This document shows, in pieces, positions 42,747-51,695 of a stretch of 64,000 nt of DNA. Both the position numbers and the translations under genes were made by a program. Within the stretch, counting starts at the first letter, position 1; the number at the start of each line of letters is the position of its first letter. The stretch is from Kitasatospora sp. GP82 (GTDB lineage Bacteria > Actinomycetota > Actinomycetes > Streptomycetales > Streptomycetaceae): NCBI RefSeq assembly GCF_029892105.1, contig NZ_JARZAJ010000003.1:281073-345072 (forward strand), written 5' to 3'. The notes under the pieces are model-generated. The model worked only from the letters and a program-made list of their open reading frames with translations, was not told the DNA's origin and did not search any database.

Positions 42747-43133
42747 TCAGGCGCCGACGGCGGTGACGATCGCGGGGTAGCGCTCGAAGGCCGGGGCGAG
42801 GATCGGCATCAGCTCGAGCACCTTCGCGACCTTGCCGAAGATCCTCAGCCGGCCGGACGTGATCGCGGCCGGGAAACTCGTCCGCCCCAGCCAGAGCTCA
42901 TGGGCGGTGGCTGCGGTGGACTTGATGGTGAGCGTCGCGTACTCCGGGGCCCCGTCACCCACGACGGCCCCCTCGGCCGAGACGAAGATCCGCAGATCCG
43001 GCCTGCTGTGCTCCATGAGAAGGCTGATACCGCTGTCGCGCAGCCCGGCCGTGAAACGGTCGTCCTGCGCGAGCTCGGTGAAAAGCCGGCCCAGGGTCTC
43101 GGTCGTCGAATTCCCAATGGCTTCGATGGACAT
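42747..43133 (-). CDS. SCP2 sterol-binding domain protein
   Basis: Protein of 128 residues with an SCP2-like fold: ISLLMEHSRPDLRIFVSAEG, TLTIKSTAATAHELWLGRTS, and ITSGRLRIFGKVAKVLELMP. SCP2 domains bind hydrophobic ligands such as lipids or acyl-CoAs in a tunnel, so it may shuttle the substrate of the acyl-CoA dehydrogenase encoded next. GAGGAG lies before the ATG at 43133. It is the first gene of the leftward operon controlled by the palindrome at 43408. Confidence 0.85.
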   Translation of the reverse strand: MSIEAIGNSTTETLGRLFTELAQDDRFTAGLRDSGISLLMEHSRPDLRIFVSAEGAVVGDGAPEYATLTIKSTAATAHELWLGRTSFPAAITSGRLRIFGKVAKVLELMPILAPAFERYPAIVTAVGA

Positions 43134-43694
43134 ATCACTCCTCGGACGCGTGACGCATTGGCCAATGATGAGTGAAAGGCTTGCCCGGGGCGCGCTCTTC
43201 GGATTTCCACACACTGTTCGACGCCCAGGAGAATGGAAACCAGGCACGCCGAGAATCTCGAACGTCTGCCAACTCCGGATCAGTGATGCTTCCTGGGAAA
43301 TCCCACCACGAAAGCTTCCGGACGGCCTTCTTCGAGTCATCCCGCATCGCCTTCGACGGCAACGTGGAGACGGCTGCCAGCCCCCCGCCAGCCCTTCGGA
43401 ATCGACCTTAGGTGCGTACGCATCTAAGCGTCAAGCTTGAAATCTTGCGCAGTTCGACCTGTATTACACCTTTTGTTCGGCCACCGAAGCGTCCCATTTT
43501 ACCGAAATCTCCGCCAATGATCGGCTTCGGCAGCCAGGCGGCAGAACACGTGACCTGACTCACGGCAAGTCGGCGACGATCCAGCGGTTTGAGGAAGTCG
43601 AGAACGGGAGAGGTGCCACAAACGCGGTTCCGACCCGCGAGATCCCCTTGGCAGTGCCGACCGAGTCGTCGGCCGAACGGGAAGTGAAAGCCAT
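43134..43694. other. divergent control region of the MarR-linked cluster
   Basis: 560 bp between the SCP2 operon and the amidase gene, clearly lower in GC than its surroundings between about 43420 and 43520. It holds the MarR-type palindrome at 43408-43427 and candidate -10 elements such as TATTAC. Short open frames here lack ribosome binding sites and family matches, so no gene is called. Confidence 0.5.
43408..43427. promoter_or_regulatory. MarR-type operator, site A
   Basis: TTAGGTGCGTACGCATCTAA is a 20-bp palindrome with one mismatched pair. Related half-sites (TTAGGTGC, TTAGATGC) recur upstream of the marR gene and between the ligase and MFS genes. It is placed to control the SCP2-to-ThiF operon and the amidase. 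Confidence 0.65.
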
Positions 43695-45107
43695 ATGACC
43701 GAAATTCACGAACTCTCCGCACTTGAACAGGCCGCAGCTGTGCGTAAGCGAGAGGTATCACCCCGTGAACTCACCGAGCACTATCTGGACCGAATAGCCG
43801 GTCTTGACCACGAGGTGGGGGCCTATCTGACGGTGGTACCCGAACTCGCGCGCGCTCAGGCCGCTGCCGCCGAAACGGCACTGCGCGACGACACCTGCTC
43901 GTCCCCGTTACTCGGGGTGCCCGTCCCGGTCAAGGACCTCACCGCGGTGGAGGGGGTGCGCTGCACCTTCGGCTCCCTGGCCTACGCCGAGCATGTGGCC
44001 TCATGGGACGACCATGTCGTGACCAGGCTCCGGGAGGCCGGCACGATCATGCTGGGCAAGACCAACACCCCGGAGTTCGCACTGCCCTGCTACACCGAGA
44101 ACCGCCTGGCGCCCCCCACCCGGAACCCGTGGGACCCGACCCGCTCCCCCGGAGGATCCAGCGGTGGCTCCGCCGCAGCGGTGGCCGCCGGCCTTGCCCC
44201 GATCGCCCACGGCACCGACGCGGGCGGGTCGATCCGGATCCCCGCGTCCGCCTGCGGCCTTGTCGGCATCAAGCCGAGCCGGGGCCGCGTCAGCAACGGG
44301 CCCTCGGCGGACGTGGCCGGACTCTCGGTCCACGGCCCGCTGGCCCGTACGGTCGCCGACGCCGCCGCACTCCTCGACGTCATGAGCGGCCCGGCGCCGG
44401 GCGACAGTCGGACCGCCCTGGCACTGCCCGCCGGTGAGACCTTCCTCGAACACGCACGGCGCGAGCCGGGCTCGCTGCGAGTGGCCGCCATGCTGCAGCC
44501 CATGGTCCCCGGGGTGGCACCCCACCCGGACTGCACCGACGGCTACCGGCGGACCGCCCTCCTGCTCGATGCCCTCGGTCACCGGGTGACCGAACTCGAC
44601 GCACCGTCGGATCCGCTGCTGGTGGAGGCGTTCTCCGACGTCCTCGCCGTGCTGTCGGCCCTGCCGTCCGTGCCGGACGAGAGCGTGTTGATGCCCTTCA
44701 CCCGGTCCCTCAGGGCCGGTGCCGCGAGCGTCCCGGGTGCCCGGTTCGCCCAGGCCGTGAGTCTGTTCCACGAAGCCGGGCAGCGGTTGGCCGACACGCT
44801 GTTCGCCGAGTACGACGTGATCCTCTCGCCGACCCTCGGTCAGCTGCCCGGCCTCATCGGGGCACTGCGCGACGACGGCGATCCGACGGCCGAGTTCGCG
44901 GCCATGGCCGCGTTCATGCCGTACACACCGCTGGCCAACATCACCGGCCTGCCGAGCGTCAACGTCCCGCTGCACTGGAACTCCGAGGGGCTGCCCGTCG
45001 GTTCCATGCTGACCGCACGGCACGGCGCGGAGCCGCTCCTCATCTCGCTGGCCGCACAGCTGGAGGCGGCGCAGCCGTGGTCCGGGCGACGGCCGGCACT
45101 CTGGTAG
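43695..45107 (+). CDS. amidase signature family hydrolase
   Basis: Cytosolic amidase of 470 residues. The Ser-cisSer-Lys triad is present: Lys80 in VPVKDL, the GGSSGGSA loop at 153-160 and the nucleophile Ser179 in GTDAGGSIRIPAS. It hydrolyses or transfers amide bonds. It may release or edit an amide made by the cluster. The ATG at 43695 follows GAAGTGAAAG. Codon 72 is TTA, so translation may depend on bldA in a streptomycete. It is divergent from the SCP2 operon and ends at a strong terminator. Confidence 0.92.
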   Translation: MTEIHELSALEQAAAVRKREVSPRELTEHYLDRIAGLDHEVGAYLTVVPELARAQAAAAETALRDDTCSSPLLGVPVPVKDLTAVEGVRCTFGSLAYAEHVASWDDHVVTRLREAGTIMLGKTNTPEFALPCYTENRLAPPTRNPWDPTRSPGGSSGGSAAAVAAGLAPIAHGTDAGGSIRIPASACGLVGIKPSRGRVSNGPSADVAGLSVHGPLARTVADAAALLDVMSGPAPGDSRTALALPAGETFLEHARREPGSLRVAAMLQPMVPGVAPHPDCTDGYRRTALLLDALGHRVTELDAPSDPLLVEAFSDVLAVLSALPSVPDESVLMPFTRSLRAGAASVPGARFAQAVSLFHEAGQRLADTLFAEYDVILSPTLGQLPGLIGALRDDGDPTAEFAAMAAFMPYTPLANITGLPSVNVPLHWNSEGLPVGSMLTARHGAEPLLISLAAQLEAAQPWSGRRPALW

Positions 45108-45119
45108 TCCGATTCGTCC

Positions 45120-45147
45120 GGGGCCGAGGGCCAGCGCCCTCGGCCCC
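45120..45147 (+). terminator. terminator of the amidase gene
   Basis: GGGGCCGAGGGC pairs perfectly with GCCCTCGGCCCC around the four-base loop CAGC, right after the amidase stop. This 12-bp stem isolates the amidase from the marR promoter that begins 17 bases later. Confidence 0.8.
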
Positions 45148-45163
45148 GGCCGGTCCGTGACAG

Positions 45164-45187
45164 TTAGGTGCCTGCGCGTGCACCTAT
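45164..45187. promoter_or_regulatory. MarR-type operator, site B (autoregulatory)
   Basis: TTAGGTGC and GCACCTAT flank an 8-bp centre (CTGCGCGT); TAGGTGC/GCACCTA is a perfect inverted repeat. It ends 20 bases before the marR ATG and just ahead of a TACGAT -10-like element (45196-45201), so the regulator probably represses itself. Confidence 0.65.
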
Positions 45188-45207
45188 CGAGCCGCTACGA
45201 TAGGGGC

Positions 45208-45663
45208 ATGCCGAGAAGCGGAATCCTCCAGGCCTGGTGGGGCCTCAGCCAGGCCCATCACCACATCAGCGACCACATGGACCGGGCCCTGACGAAGACT
45301 CACGGGCTCTCCATCAGCTGGTTCGAGGTCCTGGAAGTCCTCGCCCGCCAGTCCGAGCCCATCCGCGTGTCGGATCTCTCGCAGCAGGTGACACTCAGTC
45401 CCTCACGCACCTGCCGGGTCCTGCATGCTCTGGAGGAGCGGGGCGTGGTCACCCGTACCTCCTCCCCCACGGATGCGCGCTCCACCGAGGTCCTGCTGAC
45501 CGACAAGGGCGGCGAGCTGCACGCGCAGGCCCTGGCCGCGGTCCAGGACGCTCTGGCCCAGACCGTGTTGAGCAGGCTGAGTGCCGAGGAGATCGCCGGC
45601 ATGGCCGCTCTCCGGGGCCTGATCGGCCCGGCTGGTGCCGCTCCGGCAGCCACAGCGGTCTGA
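45208..45663 (+). CDS. MarR-family transcriptional regulator
   Basis: Winged-helix regulator of 151 residues: WFEVLEVLARQSEPIRVSDL, the recognition region LSQQVTLSPSRTCRVLHALE, and the wing RGVVTRTSSPTDARSTEVLL. MarR proteins are dimeric repressors released by small aromatic or acidic ligands. I start at the ATG at 45208; the frame opens at 45157, but that would place the operator inside the gene. Palindromes of one type stand before this gene and before both flanking divergent pairs, so it is the likely local regulator of the cluster. Confidence 0.9.
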   Translation: MPRSGILQAWWGLSQAHHHISDHMDRALTKTHGLSISWFEVLEVLARQSEPIRVSDLSQQVTLSPSRTCRVLHALEERGVVTRTSSPTDARSTEVLLTDKGGELHAQALAAVQDALAQTVLSRLSAEEIAGMAALRGLIGPAGAAPAATAV

Positions 45664-45676
45664 GGCCACGTCGAGC

Positions 45677-45713
45677 GGCGCGCCTGCGGCCACGAGCGGT
45701 GGGCAGGCGCGCC
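45677..45713. terminator. terminator between marR and ligase genes
   Basis: GGCGCGCCTGC pairs perfectly with GCAGGCGCGCC around 15 bases, between the convergent marR and acyl-ligase genes. Confidence 0.75.
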
Positions 45714-45753
45714 GGCTGACGCGGGATCTCGGCGCGGCTTTGACCGACCGCTG

Positions 45754-47322
45754 TTACACGGGTGCGGGGCCCGGAGCGGGGACGACGAGTGCGCGCAGCG
45801 CCTTTTTGTCGATCTTCCCGACGGTGGTCCAGGGAAGTGCGTCGAGCACCGAGATGTCCCTCGGCCGGTAGAGCTCGCCGAGTTCCTCCGCGACCCGGGC
45901 GCGCACCGTGTCACGGTCGATGGGGGCCTCGCCGTTCGCGACCAGGAACACGTGCACGGCCTCGCCGTACAGGTCGTCGGGGACTCCGACGGCCGCCGCC
46001 TCGGCCACGCCCGGCAGCGTGACCAGGAAGTCGTCGAGCAGCCGGGAGTAGACGTTGGAGGACGTCCGGCCGGTCACGATCACGTCCTTGGCGCGGTCCA
46101 CGAGGTAGAGGTAGCCCTCGCGGTCCTGGTAGGCCAGATCGCCCGTACCCAGCCATCCGTCGCGCAGTGCCTGGCGGGTGCCCTCCGGGTCGCCCCAGTA
46201 CTCGCTCATCACGACTCCCCCGCGCACGTGGAGTTCACCGACCTCGCCGCCTGGCGTCACCGTGCCGTCGGCGTTGCGCAGTTCCACGTCGAGGCCGGGG
46301 CCGGGTCGGCCGCAGCTGCGCAGCCAGTGGGGCTTGCCGAGGTCGTGCTCGGCCGGCAGCAGCGCGGTGATGCCCGGCGCTTCGCTCGTCCCGTAGATCT
46401 GGTGCAGCACCGGGCCGAATCGCTCGATCGCCTGCCGAAGCCGCGCCGGGGCGGCCGCCGCACCGGTGTAGAACAGCCGCTTGAGGGCGGGGAATCCGTC
46501 CGCCGGGCAGTCGGGGTGGTCCAGGATCTCGTAGAGCATCGGCGGGGTCAGCAGCAGGCCGGTGATCCGTTCGTGGCGCAGGGCCTCGATGGCCGCCTTG
46601 GCGTCGAAGGAGTCCATCAGGACGACCGTGCCGCCCGCCATCAGTCCTGCCATGGCGCCGAGATGGCCGCTGGTGTGTGTCACGGACATCGGGAGCAGCA
46701 GCCGGGGAGCGTCGGAGTCCGCGAGGAGCTGGCGGGCCGATCCCGCGACCAGGCCCTGGTAGTACGGGTGCCGTTGGGCCACCAGCTTCGGCCGGCCGGT
46801 CGTCCCTCCGGTGTAGAGCAGGGTGACGACGTCCTGCTGCGCGGCCCGCTCGCCCTGGAAGGTCGTGGGGCCCGCGACCGCGCTCTCCAGCAGGTCTCGC
46901 CCCGTTGCGGACGGCCCCAGGGAGAAGGCCAGGGGGATGCCGAGGTCGCCGGCGAGCCGGGAGGCCCGTTCCCCGAGCGCGGGTGCCCAGACCAGGGTGG
47001 TGACCTGGGCCTGCTCGATGAACGCCGCCTGTTCGCCGAGCCCGCGGTCGGTCCGGACGAACACCAGCCGGCAGCCGGCGAGGTGGACGGCGATACTCAG
47101 CAGGACGGCTTCCGGGCTGTTGGTGGCCAGGACCGCCACTCCGTCACCCTTGCGCACCCCGGCGGACAGCAGGGCGTTCGCCAGCCGGATCACGGTGTTA
47201 TGTGCCTTGGCGCCGCTGATCCTCCGCGGGCCGTGGTGCAGTACGTCGCGGGTGCCGGCGGCGGCCAGCGAGTCCAACAGCCCTTCGGCATAGGTCTCGT
47301 GGCCGGTGGTCTGCTCGGTCAT
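45754..47322 (-). CDS. AMP-dependent acyl/aryl ligase (ANL family)
   Basis: Adenylate-forming ligase of 522 residues. The phosphate loop LLYTGGTTGRPKLV, the YGTSEAPG motif and GWLGTGDLAYQDREGYLYLV are standard, as is the catalytic Lys in TVGKIDKKAL. The hinge region reads VTGRTSSNVYSRLLDDFL instead of the common SGGENVYPxEVE, so the usual Glu is lost; this suggests a divergent subfamily. It would activate a carboxylic acid for CoA or amide formation in this cluster. AAGGAGAAGA lies before the ATG at 47322. Confidence 0.88.
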   Translation of the reverse strand: MTEQTTGHETYAEGLLDSLAAAGTRDVLHHGPRRISGAKAHNTVIRLANALLSAGVRKGDGVAVLATNSPEAVLLSIAVHLAGCRLVFVRTDRGLGEQAAFIEQAQVTTLVWAPALGERASRLAGDLGIPLAFSLGPSATGRDLLESAVAGPTTFQGERAAQQDVVTLLYTGGTTGRPKLVAQRHPYYQGLVAGSARQLLADSDAPRLLLPMSVTHTSGHLGAMAGLMAGGTVVLMDSFDAKAAIEALRHERITGLLLTPPMLYEILDHPDCPADGFPALKRLFYTGAAAAPARLRQAIERFGPVLHQIYGTSEAPGITALLPAEHDLGKPHWLRSCGRPGPGLDVELRNADGTVTPGGEVGELHVRGGVVMSEYWGDPEGTRQALRDGWLGTGDLAYQDREGYLYLVDRAKDVIVTGRTSSNVYSRLLDDFLVTLPGVAEAAAVGVPDDLYGEAVHVFLVANGEAPIDRDTVRARVAEELGELYRPRDISVLDALPWTTVGKIDKKALRALVVPAPGPAPV

Positions 47323-47713
47323 TCTTCTCCTTCGGTCTGCTTCCCGGTCGTTGTACGGCGCCTGCCGGGACAGCGGCGCGGGGCATGTGCGCGAGCGTTC
47401 ATGGGAAGAGCCGCCGGCCCTGGGGTGAGCGGCGGCTCGGAGCATCGGCCGCCACCAAGCTCGGGCCGGAGAGCGGCACTCACCCTAGGCAGCGTTCCGA
47501 AAGAGTGTCAATGTGCGTGCGCAGGCATCTAATTTGCAGCTAGCATGACGCCGGGCGGAGGCCCTGGAGATCGGTGCGGGGGCGCGGGCCGTGTGTGTTC
47601 GGCCCGCACCCGACCGACCCGGGAACCGCGCCCCCTCATCCCCCTCCCCAGGTATCGCACCCGTCACCGTCCATGGGCCGTGCGACCTGACCACCACTTC
47701 GAAGGGAACCCAG
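47323..47713. promoter_or_regulatory. divergent control region with MarR-type operator, site C (47511-47532)
   Basis: 390 bp between the ligase and MFS genes. On the minus strand TTAGATGC-CTGCGCAC-GCACAT matches site B at 18 of 22 positions, the second half-site being shorter. It sits in an AT-richer stretch that includes AATTTGCAGC. No gene is seen in the gap. Confidence 0.55.
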
Positions 47714-49192
47714 ATGCCGCACCCGACTCCCCCCGAGCGTGCGGTCGCGGCCGACCCGGCGGCAGCACCCGTCGCGGAGGACCGTGGCCACCCCCGACGC
47801 TGGGCGATTCTCGTCGTGGTCGGCATCGCCGGATTCATGGCGATGCTGGACAGCACGGTGGTCAATGTCGCCCTGCCCGCGATCGAGTCACGCCTCAAAG
47901 CCACCGCCGGCGACCTGCAGTGGGTGCTGGACGCGTACATCCTGGTCTTCGGCGGCCTCCAGCTGCTGGGTGGCCGGATGGCCGACCTGCTCGGCCGCCG
48001 CCGCACCTTCCACACCGGCCTTGTGCTCTTCGCCGCCGCCTCGGTGGCCTGCGGCTTCGCCGGCTCCCCGACGGTGCTCATCGTCGGCCGCGCCGTCCAG
48101 GGACTGGGCGCCGCCCTGCTGACCCCCGGCGCCCAGTCCATCGTGGTGACCGTCTTCCGGCACCCGCGCGAGCGCCGGGTCGCACTGTCGATCTGGAGCG
48201 GCCTGTCCGTACTCGGCGGCACGCTCGGGGTGGTCGCGGGCGGAGTCATCGTCAACTACCTAGACTGGCGCTGGGCGTTCTTCGTCAACGCGCCGATCGC
48301 GGCCCTCGTACTGCTCGCCGGTATCCCGGTGGTCCCGGCACTGCGCCCGGCGGCGGACGGCCCGCGCCGCTCCTTCGACATCCCCGGCGCACTCCTCGTC
48401 ACGGCCGCGCTCCTGCTCCTGGTGTACGGCCTGATCACCGCCGGAGAGGACGGCTGGCTCACGCCCGCGCCGCTCGGCTCGTTCGGGGCCTCGGTGCTCC
48501 TCTTCGCCGTGTTCGCGGTCGTCGAGCAGCGCAGCGGCGATCCGCTGGTACCGATGCGGCTGCTCACCATGGGCTCGCTCATCTCCAGTTCGGTCGGCCT
48601 GATGTTCACCTGGGCAGGCCAGATCTCGGTGTTCTTCATGGCCAGCCTGTACCAGCAACAGGTGCTCGGATTCAGCCCGTTGAAGGCCGGGCTCGGCATG
48701 CTGGCCATGGGAGTACCGGCGCTGGCCGTCGTCGTGGTGCTCCCCCGCATCGTCGGCCGGTGGGCTCCCCAGTGGCTGTATCCCGTGGGTGCGGCGCTCT
48801 TTCTGCTCGGCGCGCTCGATCTCACCCGGCTGAGCGCGCACGGCTCCTACACGGCCGGTCTGCTGCCGGGACTCGGGCTGATCGGGTTCGCGATGCCGCT
48901 GTGCTTCGTTCCGCTGCTGACCATGGGCGTCACCGACGTGCCGCCGGCCGACTCCGGACTCGCCTCCGGCCTGCTCAGGACCATCAGCCAGGCGGGCTCC
49001 GCGCTCGGCATGGCGACAGTGATCACCTTGGCCCTCGGCCACGCGAAGCAGTTGACCGCACTGCACCACCCGGCGAAGGAGGCACTGGCCGCCGGCTTCC
49101 GCTGGGGGTTCGTCGCCACCAGCGGGGTGGCGGCGGCCAGCCTGGTGCTCAGCCTGTTCTTCGTCGCCCGGTCACGCGGGGCAGCGCGCTGA
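47714..49192 (+). CDS. MFS exporter, EmrB/QacA (DHA2) type
   Basis: Drug:proton antiporter of 492 residues with about 14 helices: FMAMLDSTVVNVALPAIES in helix 1, the loop GRMADLLGRRRTFHTG (motif A) and a motif C-like GGTLGVVAGGVIVNYLDWRW. The ATG at 47714 has GAAGGGAA seven bases ahead; the frame is open further upstream but lacks helices or a ribosome binding site there. It is divergent from the ligase gene across operator site C, so it probably exports the product or inducer of the MarR-controlled cluster. Confidence 0.92.
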   Translation: MPHPTPPERAVAADPAAAPVAEDRGHPRRWAILVVVGIAGFMAMLDSTVVNVALPAIESRLKATAGDLQWVLDAYILVFGGLQLLGGRMADLLGRRRTFHTGLVLFAAASVACGFAGSPTVLIVGRAVQGLGAALLTPGAQSIVVTVFRHPRERRVALSIWSGLSVLGGTLGVVAGGVIVNYLDWRWAFFVNAPIAALVLLAGIPVVPALRPAADGPRRSFDIPGALLVTAALLLLVYGLITAGEDGWLTPAPLGSFGASVLLFAVFAVVEQRSGDPLVPMRLLTMGSLISSSVGLMFTWAGQISVFFMASLYQQQVLGFSPLKAGLGMLAMGVPALAVVVVLPRIVGRWAPQWLYPVGAALFLLGALDLTRLSAHGSYTAGLLPGLGLIGFAMPLCFVPLLTMGVTDVPPADSGLASGLLRTISQAGSALGMATVITLALGHAKQLTALHHPAKEALAAGFRWGFVATSGVAAASLVLSLFFVARSRGAAR

Positions 49193-49359
49193 ACCGAGGG
49201 GACTTCGCGCCGTGCCGCCGAAGGGAGAGTCATGGCATGACCCTTTCAATAGCAGGGGTTTACTGCCAGGCTTTCTCTCGGCCTCAGGGGCGGGGAGCGC
49301 CTCTCTGCGGCCGCCCGCACGGGTGGTGTCCGGGGCAACACTACGTTCCGCCGACATGA

Positions 49360-49374
49360 GTGACGGTTCGTCAC
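49360..49374. other. inverted repeat upstream of the M1 peptidase
   Basis: GTGACG-GTT-CGTCAC is a perfect dyad, 41 bases before the peptidase ATG. A second small dyad, GTCATG-G-CATGAC, lies at 49229-49241. Either could be an operator or a short RNA hairpin; no regulator is known for them. No other feature is seen in the 220 bp gap. Confidence 0.35.
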
Positions 49375-49415
49375 CCACCGGGCCGACGGGCGCTCCTGTC
49401 TCCTGAGAGGCTCCG

Positions 49416-51260
49416 ATGAGAAGCAGACTCCTTCCCTTCGTCACCGCCGCCGCACTGCTCGCGTCCGCCGGCACGGCGGCACTCGCCACCCCCAACGTGG
49501 CGAGTGCCGCCGACTGCGCGCCGGCCCAGGTGGTCGCCAACGGCGGTTTCGAGTCCGGTAGTTCGCCGTGGTCCGCATCGAGCGGGGTGATCACGGGCGG
49601 CGGGGGCCAGAGCGCCCACTCCGGCAGCTCATTCGCCTGGCTCGACGGGTACGGCTCGTCCCACACCGACACCCTGTCGCAGACCGTCGCCCTGCCGGCC
49701 GGGTGCAGCAAAGCCACCCTGACCTTCTGGCTGCACGTCGACACCGCCGAGACCAGCACCTCGGTCGCCTACGACACGCTGACCGCCCGAATCGGCGGCA
49801 CCACGCTGGCGACGTACTCCAATCTGGACGCCGCGTCCGGCTACGTGCAGAAGTCGTTCGACGTGTCCTCCTTCGCCGGCCGGACGGTGACCCTCTCCTT
49901 CACCGGCACGGAGGACTCCGGTCTGCAGACCAGCTTCGTCCTCGACGACGTCGCCCTCGACACCTCCGGAGGCAGCACGCCGCCGCCCCCGCCGCCGGCC
50001 GACTCGACGCGTACGCCCGCATCGCCCGCCTACACCGTCAACCTGACCGGCGACTCCTCGGGCAGCACCTGGAACGGGCACGAGAGCGTGAGCTTCACCA
50101 ATGCCTCGGCCGCTCCGCTCGGCGAGGTGTACCTGCGGCTGTGGGACAACGCACACGGCAGCTGCCCCACCACACCGATCACGGTGACCAACCTGACCGG
50201 CGGCGCCCCGGCGGCCCTGTCGGTCGACTGCACCGCCCTCAAGGTCACGCTGCCCACGCCGCTGGGCCAGGGGCAGAGCGGGACGATCGGCTTCGACCTG
50301 GGTATCAGCGTGCCGAGCGGCGCCGACCGGTTCGGCCACGACGGGGCGTTCAACTTCCTCGGCAACGCCCTTCCGGTGCTGGCGATCAGGGATGCCTCGG
50401 GCTGGCACCTCGACCCCTACACCAACAACGGCGAGTCCTTCTACTCGCTGGCCGCCGACTTCAGCGTCACGCTCGACCACCCCTCGAATCTGCTGGTACC
50501 CGCCACCGGCACCTCGGTGGACACCCCGGGGTCCTCCGGACGCACCGTCACCACGGCGACGGCGAGCAAGGTCCGCGACTTCGCCTGGGCCGCAGGGCCG
50601 TTCAGCAAGATCTCCGGCAGCTCCCCGGGCGGCGTCCGGGTCAACGTCTACTCGGTGACCGGGATCAGCTCCGCGGACTCCCAGTCGATGCTGAGCACCG
50701 CCGAATCGGCGATCGACTCCCACGCCCAGCGGTTCGGCGCCTACCCGTACGCCGAGGTGGACGCCGTCCTGGACAACAACTTCTGGTTCGGCGGCATGGA
50801 GTACCCGGGCTTCGTGCTCGACCTGGTCAACAGCACGGCGCTCACCCATGAACTCGGCCACCAGTGGTGGTACGGCATCGTGGGGGACGACGAGTACAAC
50901 GGCCCCTGGCTGGACGAGGCGTTCACCGACTACGCCACCGACCTCGCCCTCGGCAAGACCGGCTCCGGCTGCTGGAACAGCGTCTCCTGGGCTTCGCCGG
51001 CCGAGAAGATCACCGACTCGATGGCGTACTGGGACGCCAACTCCTCGCGGTACTCGACCGTCGTCTACGGCTACGGCAAGTGCGCCCTGCACGACCTCCG
51101 GCGCCTGATCGGCGACGGTGCGATGACCAAGCTCCTCCACGACTACGCGCAGAGCCACTGGTACGGCGTCTCGACCACGGCCGAGTTCAAGGCCGCGGCC
51201 CAGGCCGCCACCAGCACCGACCTGACCTCCTTCTGGGTCCAGCACCGAATCGACGGCTGA
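49416..51260 (+). CDS. secreted M1-family metallopeptidase with N-terminal carbohydrate-binding-like domain
   Basis: Exported protein of 614 residues. A Sec signal peptide (about 31 residues, ending VASAA) precedes a jelly-roll domain (VVANGGFESGSSPWSAS to FVLDDVALDT), a Pro-rich linker, then an M1 aminopeptidase-like region. The zinc site is complete: His478, Glu479 and His482 in THELGHQWW, and Glu501 in WLDEAFTDYATD. It resembles short actinobacterial M1 proteins that lack the C-terminal domain of PepN. GAGAGG lies before the ATG. It probably digests peptides outside the cell. Confidence 0.9.
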   Translation: MRSRLLPFVTAAALLASAGTAALATPNVASAADCAPAQVVANGGFESGSSPWSASSGVITGGGGQSAHSGSSFAWLDGYGSSHTDTLSQTVALPAGCSKATLTFWLHVDTAETSTSVAYDTLTARIGGTTLATYSNLDAASGYVQKSFDVSSFAGRTVTLSFTGTEDSGLQTSFVLDDVALDTSGGSTPPPPPPADSTRTPASPAYTVNLTGDSSGSTWNGHESVSFTNASAAPLGEVYLRLWDNAHGSCPTTPITVTNLTGGAPAALSVDCTALKVTLPTPLGQGQSGTIGFDLGISVPSGADRFGHDGAFNFLGNALPVLAIRDASGWHLDPYTNNGESFYSLAADFSVTLDHPSNLLVPATGTSVDTPGSSGRTVTTATASKVRDFAWAAGPFSKISGSSPGGVRVNVYSVTGISSADSQSMLSTAESAIDSHAQRFGAYPYAEVDAVLDNNFWFGGMEYPGFVLDLVNSTALTHELGHQWWYGIVGDDEYNGPWLDEAFTDYATDLALGKTGSGCWNSVSWASPAEKITDSMAYWDANSSRYSTVVYGYGKCALHDLRRLIGDGAMTKLLHDYAQSHWYGVSTTAEFKAAAQAATSTDLTSFWVQHRIDG

Positions 51261-51695
51261 CGTCGCGGCGGGCCGCCGCTTCCGACGCTTCGCCAACGAC
51301 TGCGGTGCGGCTCCCGCGCAGGCGGTACGGCCGAGCACGACGGCGAGCTGACCGGTCGGTACGTGTGCCTCGTCACTCGGGCCGCCACCGCCCGCCGACC
51401 CACCGCCCGACTTCCGGCCCGAACATCCCAGCTCAGCGGCACAGTACGGATATTGATGATCCATCGGGCCCGGAAGCGAAGGGGCTCCCCGGCGTCTCGG
51501 CCGTCAGTATTGCTAACACGACAGGGGGTTCCGCTGGCGGCAGGATGGCGAGCAGGTCAGGGCGGCAGACCGTCGCATCGCGCGACGACCTGACGGCACC
51601 TCACAGGCCCGTCGGCGACCGCGTTCCCAGGACCGGGTGCACCGTCCGGTCGACGGTCCGCCGCCGCTGCCGACGTGATCGAGCAAGGGGGAGTT
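51261..51695. other. intergenic region before pobA
   Basis: About 435 bp without a convincing gene. The stretch 51450-51530 is lower in GC (GTACGGATATTGATGATCC; CAGTATTGCTAACACGACAG) and probably carries the pobA promoter. No clear terminator follows the peptidase gene. Confidence 0.45.
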
